A stretch of 6,631 bases of DNA from Betaproteobacteria bacterium (GTDB lineage: Bacteria > Pseudomonadota > Gammaproteobacteria > Burkholderiales > Burkholderiaceae_C): assembly GCA_005882155.1 (NCBI GenBank), contig VBCQ01000262.1, forward strand, positions 1 through 6,631. The letters are read 5' to 3'. Each line of letters opens with the position of its first letter. Within the stretch, counting starts at the first letter, position 1. The position numbers and the translations under genes are program-made. Shown here one piece after another: positions 1-4,713 of this stretch. The notes beneath the pieces are model-generated. The model searched no databases and was not told the origin of the DNA. It worked only from the letters and a program-made list of their open reading frames with translations.

Positions 1-301
1 CGTCGCTGCCGAGTACGCGGCCGAAATCGAGGCGATGTGCCGCCCGGCCAAGCGGACGCGAGTGCGCTGCGGCGACGCCGGCGGCGCCGAGCACGCGTCG
101 CAGACGTTCGTCTTCGAGCGTGGCGAGCGCGGTGTCGTGCGGCGGCGCGTCCTTGAGCTGAACAATCAGACCGTGGGCCGGTCGGGCGCTGTTGTCAGCC
201 GCGCGCGCGTTGGCAGTCCATGCGATGCCCGCCCAGGCGATGCAGGCGCATGCCAGCAGGCGCAGCGGCAATGTCGCAGTCGATGTCGGCAAGACTCGCA
301 C
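1..301 (-). CDS. N-terminal part of a second secreted S8-type (subtilisin-like) protease, cut by the window edge
   Basis: One hundred codons are visible, starting at GTG (301-299). An in-frame TGA lies 21 nt further upstream, and there is no ATG, so GTG is the best start. A purine-rich GCGGGGGC precedes it. Residues 1-34 form a Sec signal peptide: Arg2, then a hydrophobic stretch rich in Leu, Ala and Ile (about 11-30), with an Ala-Arg-Ala cleavage site before Ala35. Residues about 44-100 look like the inhibitor I9-type propeptide of S8 proteases: a beta strand GLIVQLKD, a charged helix (TLEDERLRRVLGAAG) and a second strand ending at LDFGRVLGSD. The catalytic domain would lie to the left of the window, so the protease call is inferred from the propeptide and from the complete S8 protease upstream. 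It could instead be another secreted protein with an I9-like domain. That this is a real secreted coding region is well supported by the signal peptide. Confidence 0.72.
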   Translation of the reverse strand, partial: MRVLPTSTATLPLRLLACACIAWAGIAWTANARAADNSARPAHGLIVQLKDAPPHDTALATLEDERLRRVLGAAGVAAAHSRPLGRAAHRLDFGRVLGSD

Positions 302-327
302 GATGCCCCCGCTGCGTCATTTCGATA

Positions 328-350
328 GGGCTCGATGATGCACCAAGCCC
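328..350 (-). other. small hairpin in the leader of the second protease gene
   Basis: GGGCT (minus strand 350-346) pairs with AGCCC (332-328) around a 13-nt loop, and the stem can be extended by a T-G wobble and a G-C pair. It sits 27 nt upstream of the GTG start and is unique sequence between the tandem repeat and the gene. No U-run follows, so it is not a typical terminator. I see no convincing -35/-10 pair in the 302-353 leader. The stem is short and may be chance. Confidence 0.2.
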
Positions 351-354
351 GATC

Positions 355-417
355 GGCGGCTCAGGCCGCAACGAGGCGCCTACGAAGTTGCGCAGTGAAG
401 GCCTGAGATGAGCCGCC
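355..417. repeat. imperfect palindrome of repeat unit 1
   Basis: The left arm, read continuously at 355-372, is GGCGGC + TCAGGCC + GCAAC. The right arm at 387-417 holds the complements in order: GTTGC (387-391), GGCCTGA (400-406) and GCCGCC (412-417). That gives up to 18 base pairs in three blocks, separated by unpaired bulges on the right side. The apical part contains GGCGCC, itself self-complementary. An alternative shorter hairpin pairs CGCCTG (414-419) with CAGGCG (435-440) and would compete for the right arm. Confidence 0.7.
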
Positions 418-449
418 TGCGCTGCGCAGTTGCACAGGCGCTTCGCTCC

Positions 450-512
450 GGCGGCTCAGGCCGCAACGAGGCGCCTACGAAGTTGCGCAGTGAAGGCCTG
501 AGATGAGCCGCC
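450..512 (-). terminator. imperfect palindrome of repeat unit 2, possible terminator or 3'-end stabiliser of the S8 protease mRNA
   Basis: This is the same three-block stem as in unit 1, with arms 450-467 and 482-512. It lies 40-102 nt beyond the stop codon of the upstream protease, so it would fold near the 3' end of that mRNA. It lacks a U-tract, so classical intrinsic termination is unlikely. Extragenic palindromes at such positions are known to protect mRNA 3' ends or to assist Rho-dependent termination. That role is inferred here from position alone. Confidence 0.4.
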
Positions 513-551
513 TGCGCTGCGCAGTTGCACAGGCGCCTTCGCTCCGGCGAC

Positions 552-2783
552 TCAGTCGCGCAGGCGTCGCCGGTTGACCCGCACCGCCACCACCGCTGCG
601 GCCAGCGCGATGAGCCATGGGAGGCCGAGCGCGCCGCCACCACCGCCACCGCCGCCACTGCTGACGGGCGCCGCGGTCACAGTGATCGTCGAGTTCGCCG
701 TCGACTGGACACCGGCGCTGTCGGTGACGGTCAGCGTCACCACCACCGTGCCCGCCGCGGTGCCTTGCAGCGCAGCTGTCGAAGCGTTCGTCGCACCGAG
801 GAAGCTGCCGAACGACGCGCCGCTGCTGATCGTCCACGCGTACTGCGCGATGCTGCGGCCGCCGACCGCGCTCGATGTCGATCCGTCGAGCGAGACGCTG
901 TCTCCTGCGACAACGGTGGCCGATGACGGCACGATCACCGCCGTCGGCGGGTTGCTGATCGTCAGCATCGTGCTGGCCGCGGTCTGCACGCCGAGATCGT
1001 CGGTGACGGTCAGCGTGACGGTGACCGTACCCGGTGCGGTGGGCAGCAGCGTGGCGGTCGATCCATTGACCGCGCTGGTGAAGCTCGCGGTCGCACCGCC
1101 GCTCGTCGCGAGCGTCCACAGGTAGGTTCCGCTGCGACCGGCAGCGACCGTCGCATCGGACGCTTCCAGGCTCACCGGCACGCCGACCGACGGATTCGCA
1201 GTCGACGCGCTCAGCGGCGCGGTCGGTGCGAGCGGCGGCGCGACGGCGGCGACCGCCGCAGCGGTGTCGAGCAGACCGGCGCCGCAGGTGCTGGTCGTGC
1301 AATAACACTCGTCCTGCGTCGTGCTGCTCGGGGCTTGGCACACCGGTATCGTTGCGCCGGCGCCGCTCGTGGGGAACGCACGCGCAGTGCTTTGCAAGGT
1401 GCTCTTGACCTGCGCCGGCGTCAGTGCCGGTTTGACCGACAGCATCAAGCCCGCAGTGCCGGCGACGAGCGGCGCCGAGAAACTCGTGCCGAGCGACAAC
1501 CTGAAGCTGTCGCTGTAGGTGTTGGTCGCCGGCACCGTCGTCCCGGTGTTCGTCGTCGTCAGCAAGGGGTTGAGACAGGCCCCGCTCAAGTTGATGCAAT
1601 TGCCGGCCGGCGCGCTCAGCGCGACCTCGGGGCCGAGACTCGAGAACCCGACCTTGGTGCCGATGTGGCGAACCCCGGCGACCGCGATGACGCCGCTGCA
1701 GTTGGCCGGCGTGTCGACTGCCAGCCCTTCGGCGTTGCCGGCCGAAATGACGACCGTGACGCCAGCCGCCGTCAATTGCGAGATCGCGTTGGTGTAGCTC
1801 GCGGTGCAGCTGCCGGCCGATCCGAGGCTCAGGTTGAGCACCTTGGCCGGATGCGAGTTGGCCACCGGGTTGCTCGACAATCCGCCGGCCCACAGCATGC
1901 CGGCGATGATGTCCGAGTCGAAGCCGCCGCATTTGCCGAGCACGCGCACCGGCAGGATCATCACGTTGCGGCCGACCGACGCCATGCCGATGCCGTTGTT
2001 CGTCGCGGCACCGACGAGGCCCGCCACCTGCGTGCCGTGCCAGGAGCTGTCCCCGACATCGCAGTCCTTGAACGTGGGGTCGCTGTCGACTTCCGCTTGG
2101 GTGACCCAGTCGCCCGGGTCCGACGCATCCGCATCGCGGCCATTGCCGTCGTTCGCAGTCACCGTGTCGGAGATGAAGTCGTAGCCCGTGTAGAGCTTGC
2201 CGACGAGATCGGGGTGATCGAAGCGCACTCCCGTGTCGAGCACCGCGACGACAACGCTGCTGGTGCCGGTTGTCGTCGTCCATGCGGTCTCGGCGTTGAT
2301 CGCCGACACATTGACCGAGTTCGGCGGCCGCAGGTACCACTGTCCGACCGTCGGCGTCGCGCTGATCTGGTTGCCGGGGTACAGCGGATCGTTGGGGATC
2401 GAGCGAATGTGGCGCCGCTGGTCCGGCTCGGCGAACTCGACATCGGGGTCGGCCGCGAGGCGCGCTGCCAGGCCGGCAGAGCTCAAGCCCTTCGCGAACA
2501 CGACCTGCGAACGCTCGCTGATCGGGTGCCCGTCAGTCAGCGCAATGCCGGTGCGCTGCGACAGCGTGGCGGCCAACTGTGGATAGCGAGGAGAGGCCGG
2601 GTGCGCCGACAGCGCGCGCATCAACGCGCCGCCCGACTTGTACATCACGATCACCCGCGCCGCCTTCGCTGCCGGTGCCGTCGCCTGCGCCGCCGGCGTC
2701 GCCGCGAGGGCGTGCGGCGCATGCAGCGTCGGCGGGGCGAGCAGCGCGCACAGCGCAGCCAGGGTCAGCAGAGGATGACGCAT
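552..2783 (-). CDS. secreted S8 family serine protease with two PKD/Ig-like repeats and a GlyGly-CTERM-type tail
   Basis: This is a complete 743-residue subtilisin-like endopeptidase, expected to be exported and to act outside the cell or at its surface. Residues 1-27 are a Sec signal peptide with an Ala-Leu-Ala cleavage site. Residues about 42-122 are an I9-type propeptide ending in VEFAEPDQRR. The catalytic domain spans about 145-512: Asp183 (VLDTGV), His249 (WHGTQVAG), oxyanion Asn350 (ISAGN) and Ser434 (GTSFSAP). It carries ten cysteines (241, 285, 326, 362, 396, 403, 482, 493, 495, 500), an even number that suits disulfides formed after export. Residues about 524-612 and 613-704 are two related PKD/Ig-like domains (WTL/WTI cores, each with VTLTVTD near its end). 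The tail has eight glycines (710-717), a hydrophobic helix (719-734) and basic RVNRRRLR, the layout of a GlyGly-CTERM signal. Start: ATG with GGAGA 7 nt upstream. It probably shares a transcript with the small ORF 24 nt upstream. The family is certain; the natural substrate is unknown. Confidence 0.96.
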   Translation of the reverse strand: MRHPLLTLAALCALLAPPTLHAPHALAATPAAQATAPAAKAARVIVMYKSGGALMRALSAHPASPRYPQLAATLSQRTGIALTDGHPISERSQVVFAKGLSSAGLAARLAADPDVEFAEPDQRRHIRSIPNDPLYPGNQISATPTVGQWYLRPPNSVNVSAINAETAWTTTTGTSSVVVAVLDTGVRFDHPDLVGKLYTGYDFISDTVTANDGNGRDADASDPGDWVTQAEVDSDPTFKDCDVGDSSWHGTQVAGLVGAATNNGIGMASVGRNVMILPVRVLGKCGGFDSDIIAGMLWAGGLSSNPVANSHPAKVLNLSLGSAGSCTASYTNAISQLTAAGVTVVISAGNAEGLAVDTPANCSGVIAVAGVRHIGTKVGFSSLGPEVALSAPAGNCINLSGACLNPLLTTTNTGTTVPATNTYSDSFRLSLGTSFSAPLVAGTAGLMLSVKPALTPAQVKSTLQSTARAFPTSGAGATIPVCQAPSSTTQDECYCTTSTCGAGLLDTAAAVAAVAPPLAPTAPLSASTANPSVGVPVSLEASDATVAAGRSGTYLWTLATSGGATASFTSAVNGSTATLLPTAPGTVTVTLTVTDDLGVQTAASTMLTISNPPTAVIVPSSATVVAGDSVSLDGSTSSAVGGRSIAQYAWTISSGASFGSFLGATNASTAALQGTAAGTVVVTLTVTDSAGVQSTANSTITVTAAPVSSGGGGGGGGALGLPWLIALAAAVVAVRVNRRRLRD

Positions 2784-2790
2784 CGAGGGA

Positions 2791-2795
2791 TCTCC
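2791..2795 (-). promoter_or_regulatory. ribosome binding site of the S8 protease gene
   Basis: GGAGA on the minus strand, 7 nt before the ATG at 2783-2781. It lies inside the 24-nt gap after the stop codon of the small upstream ORF, and it supports this ATG as the true start, which also begins the signal peptide. Confidence 0.75.
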
Positions 2796-2807
2796 GGGGA
2801 GCGAGGT

Positions 2808-3062
2808 TTAAGAACCATGAACGCGCCGCCGACGGTCCACGTCGACATGGCCATAGTTCGACGTGTCGTCGCGCAGACGCTGCAGTGCAGACTCGCAGGC
2901 GCGATCGTCGGTGGCAGCGATGTAGCGCACCGGAACACCGGCGGTTTCGCTGGCGTGTTGGGCAATTGCCGGACCGTCGGCGCTCGGCTGGTTCAGCTGA
3001 ACCAGCACGCGCAATTCAAGTCCGGTTTCGGCCGCGCAGGCGGCCACGGCGATCGACGCCAT
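2808..3062 (-). CDS. small protein resembling a free-standing S8-protease propeptide (inhibitor I9-like)
   Basis: An 84-codon ORF from ATG 3062-3060 to TAA 2810-2808, ending 24 nt before the S8 protease start. I do not recognise a named family. The order of elements resembles an S8 propeptide: a strand LRVLVQLNQP (about 17-26), a helix DGPAIAQHASETAG, a strand VPVRYIAA, a helix CESALQRLRDD and an end strand YGHVDVDRRRRVH. The last can be laid beside VEFAEPDQRRHIR, the propeptide end of the neighbouring protease. The catalytic domain is absent. The N-terminus is unclear: MASIAVAAC ends in a lipobox-like Val-Ala-Ala-Cys but is too short for a normal signal peptide, and no Shine-Dalgarno motif precedes it. 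An in-frame TTG at 3137-3135 gives an extra 25 residues, also without a good ribosome site. It may be a secreted inhibitor or folding helper of the protease, or the remnant of a broken protease gene. Coding status is probable; function is a weak inference. Confidence 0.55.
   Translation of the reverse strand: MASIAVAACAAETGLELRVLVQLNQPSADGPAIAQHASETAGVPVRYIAATDDRACESALQRLRDDTSNYGHVDVDRRRRVHGS
2987..3006. repeat. perfect 20-bp palindrome inside the small propeptide-like ORF
   Basis: The left arm is GCTGGTTCAG (2987-2996), followed directly by its exact complement (2997-3006) with no spacer. It covers the codons for Leu-Val-Gln-Leu-Asn-Gln, so codon usage could create it. It lies about 205-225 bp upstream of the protease start. 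It could be an operator-like dyad or a chance result of the peptide sequence. Confidence 0.6.
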
Positions 3063-3122
3063 AGAGGCACGCGCCGCGACCGCGCCGCGCGGAAAGTCAC
3101 AGCCCGCGGGTAAAGGATTGTT

Positions 3123-3153
3123 GCCGCCTCGATTCAATGCGAAACAAGGCGGC
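3123..3153 (-). terminator. candidate hairpin terminator after gap
   Basis: GCCGCCT (minus strand 3153-3147) and AGGCGGC (3129-3123) form a perfect 7-bp stem around a 17-nt loop. The stem begins 7 nt after the gap stop codon. The sequence that follows, AACAATCCTTTA, has only a short T-run, so strong intrinsic termination is uncertain. It is the most likely boundary between the metabolic genes and the protease block. The remaining 98-nt spacer (3063-3160) shows no clear promoter. Confidence 0.4.
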
Positions 3154-3160
3154 GCCGCGA

Positions 3161-4174
3161 CTACTTCGCCGCCATCAGTGCGATCGTCGTGTCGAGCATG
3201 CGGTTGGAGAAGCCCCATTCGTTGTCGTACCAGCTGCTGACTTTCACCAGCCGACCCGACACCTTGGTCAGCGTCGCGTCGTAGGTCGACGACGCCGGGT
3301 TGTGGTTGAAGTCGACGCTGACGAGCGGTCCGTCGCTGTACTCGAGGATGCCTTTCAACGGTCCCGACATCGACGCGGCCTTCATGATCTTGTTGATCTC
3401 GTCGACGCTGGTGTCGCGCGCCGCGATAAAGCTCAGGTCGACGATCGACACGTTGATCACCGGCACGCGCATCGCGTAGCCGTCGAGCCGGCCGTTCAGC
3501 TCGGGCAGCACGAGGCCGACAGCCGACGCGGCGCCGGTCTTGGTCGGGATCATGCTCATCGTCGCGCTGCGCGCGCGCCGCAGGTCCTCGTGATAGACGT
3601 CGGTCAGCACCTGGTCGTTCGTATAGGCGTGGATCGTCGTCATCAGCCCGTTGACCAGTCCGATCTGGTCGTGCAGCGGCTTGACGAGCGGCGCGAGGCA
3701 GTTGGTCGTGCACGACGCATTGCTGATCACCGTGTCGCTCGCCTTCAGCACGCCGTGGTTGACGCCGAAGACGATGGTCGCATCGACGTCCTTGCCACCG
3801 GGTGCGGAGATGATGACCTTCTTCGCGCCGCCGGCGATATGCGCCGACGCCTTCTCCTTCGTCGTGAAGAATCCGGTGCACTCCATCACCACGTCGATGC
3901 CGAGCTCCTTCCACGGCAGCTCGGCCGGGTTGCGATTCGCCAGCACGCGGATGCGATCACCGTTGACGACCATGAAGTCGCCGTCGACCGACACCTGACC
4001 GGGGAACGGGCCGTGCGCGGTGTCGTACTTCGTGAGGTGCGCATTCGTCTCGGGATTGCCGAGGTCGTTGATCGCGACGATCTGGATGTCGTGCTTCTTG
4101 CCGCCCTCGTAATGGGCGCGAAGCACGTTGCGGCCGATGCGGCCGTAGCCGTTGATGGCGACTTTGATGGTCAT
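3161..4174 (-). CDS. gap: glyceraldehyde-3-phosphate dehydrogenase, type I
   Basis: This is a 337-residue cytoplasmic enzyme that oxidises and phosphorylates glyceraldehyde-3-phosphate to 1,3-bisphosphoglycerate, reversibly. The N-terminus carries the NAD(P)-binding Rossmann motif INGYGRIGR (7-15). Asp37 followed by Leu38 in VAINDLG suggests a preference for NAD. The catalytic Cys155 lies in SNASCTTN and the activating His182 in IHAYT. The C-terminus has the family signature SWYDNEWGFSNRM (314-326). Length and motifs are normal and no residue appears missing. The start is ATG 4174-4172, since the protein then begins MTIKVAINGYG as is usual. An in-frame TTG at 4204 would only add ten unlikely residues. 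GGAGA lies 11 nt before the ATG. The gene follows tkt and a small lipoprotein gene on the same strand, with a shared metabolite linking gap and tkt. The usual partner pgk does not follow. Confidence 0.98.
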   Translation of the reverse strand: MTIKVAINGYGRIGRNVLRAHYEGGKKHDIQIVAINDLGNPETNAHLTKYDTAHGPFPGQVSVDGDFMVVNGDRIRVLANRNPAELPWKELGIDVVMECTGFFTTKEKASAHIAGGAKKVIISAPGGKDVDATIVFGVNHGVLKASDTVISNASCTTNCLAPLVKPLHDQIGLVNGLMTTIHAYTNDQVLTDVYHEDLRRARSATMSMIPTKTGAASAVGLVLPELNGRLDGYAMRVPVINVSIVDLSFIAARDTSVDEINKIMKAASMSGPLKGILEYSDGPLVSVDFNHNPASSTYDATLTKVSGRLVKVSSWYDNEWGFSNRMLDTTIALMAAK

Positions 4175-4185
4175 GGTGGAAACAG

Positions 4186-4190
4186 TCTCC
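4186..4190 (-). promoter_or_regulatory. ribosome binding site of gap
   Basis: GGAGA on the minus strand, 11 nt upstream of the ATG at 4174-4172. The spacing is a little long but usable, and the site falls inside the reading frame that would result from the upstream TTG, favouring the ATG start. Confidence 0.5.
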
Positions 4191-4208
4191 GTGGTAGCGT
4201 TCAATCAG

Positions 4209-4237
4209 AAAAAGGCGGCGGCCTGCGACATTGTCGC
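4209..4237 (-). other. dyad and weak terminator-like element between the lipoprotein gene and gap
   Basis: On the minus strand GCGACA and TGTCGC (4237-4232 and 4230-4225) flank a single A, a near-perfect 13-nt dyad. It is followed at once by AGGC-CGCC-GCCT (4224-4213) and a run of five T (4213-4209). The second hairpin has only a 4-bp stem. It could act as an attenuator that lets only part of the tkt transcript reach gap, or the dyad could be a protein-binding site. TTGAAA at 4261-4266 resembles a -35 box, but no -10 box is well spaced from it. Confidence 0.25.
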
Positions 4238-4266
4238 GTCGTTGGGGTACACGCGGGTTTCAACCG

Positions 4267-4713
4267 TCATGAGCGGCATGCCGCAAACGTGGTCGTGAAA
4301 GCGATCGGCATGGCGGGCTTGGCACCGGCGTCGAAATCGAAGCTCATCGACAACGCCGCGGCCTCGAGCGCGCTCGCAATCTGCGACTCGCCGATGCTCT
4401 TGACGGTCTTCGGCGACCCGGGGACGACCGTGCCGTCGGGCGCGATCATCAAGCGCACCGCGGCGCCGCCCGACTGCGCCGGACGCGGCGCGGTGCCGGG
4501 TGGAAAGTTCAAGCCGCTCTTCAGCCGCACGCCGCGCGCCTGCAAATCGGCGATCGATTCGCCCGGCGGGACGACGGCATTCAGGCTGTCTTGCACGCCG
4601 CGGCAGATCTCGTCGGGCGACGCCGGTGGCGGCCCCGGCGGGCGAAAGATGCACGCCGTCAACATCGCCGCGGCGACCCACGCGATGCACGCGCGTGCCA
4701 AGCGCTTTGTCAT
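4267..4713 (-). CDS. small lipoprotein with a TonB C-terminal-like domain
   Basis: 148 residues. The N-terminus MTKRLAR, a hydrophobic stretch (8-20) and the lipobox Leu-Thr-Ala-Cys21 mark a lipoprotein, to be cleaved by signal peptidase II and anchored in a membrane. A proline-rich linker follows (24-33). Residues about 85-143 resemble the TonB C-terminal fold: VRLMIAPDGTVV, a helix SQIASALEAAALSM, and FDFDAGAKPAMPIAFTTTF. The usual Trp-x-Phe of TonB appears as Ser-Phe-Asp-Phe, and there is no inner-membrane helix with a long periplasm-spanning region, so a true energy transducer role is unlikely. Cys37 and Cys146 could form a disulfide. The ATG (4713-4711) overlaps the tkt stop in ATGA, so translation is probably coupled to tkt. 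The role is unknown; only lipoprotein and fold are claimed. Confidence 0.85.
   Translation of the reverse strand: MTKRLARACIAWVAAAMLTACIFRPPGPPPASPDEICRGVQDSLNAVVPPGESIADLQARGVRLKSGLNFPPGTAPRPAQSGGAAVRLMIAPDGTVVPGSPKTVKSIGESQIASALEAAALSMSFDFDAGAKPAMPIAFTTTFAACRS

Larger units (their letters stand above)
354..555. repeat. 95-bp tandem direct repeat, two full units plus an 11-bp stub
   Basis: Unit 1 is 354-448 and unit 2 is 449-544. They are identical by eye except for one extra C in unit 2 (537, in the run GGCGCC against GGCGC in unit 1). A third start, 545-555, matches the first 11-12 bases of the unit with one G-to-A change (CCGGCGACTCAG) and runs into the stop codon of the S8 protease. The units fill almost the whole space between the two protease genes. 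Each unit contains a long imperfect palindrome and several GGCGCC or CGCCTG/CAGGCG motifs. There is no coding sense in it. The organisation resembles REP/BIME-type extragenic palindromic repeats, but I cannot assign a known family. Confidence 0.9.

Noticed and set aside
354..555. CRISPR array
   Set aside because: The units are 95 bp, directly adjacent and without variable spacers. This is a tandem repeat with palindromes.
1335..3113. Long open frame on the plus strand (592 codons) opposite the S8 protease
   Set aside because: Its product is Arg/Ala-rich with no recognisable motif, and it lies wholly opposite clear genes. Such frames are usual in GC-rich DNA.
2808..3914. Reading the propeptide-like ORF as the end of a 368-codon gene
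   Set aside because: The added part runs through gap in another frame and is compositionally an out-of-frame shadow. Only the part after the gap stop looks like protein.
4172..4204. TTG at 4204 as the gap start
   Set aside because: It adds ten residues not seen in the family, and GGAGA lies inside that extension, before the ATG that gives the standard N-terminus.
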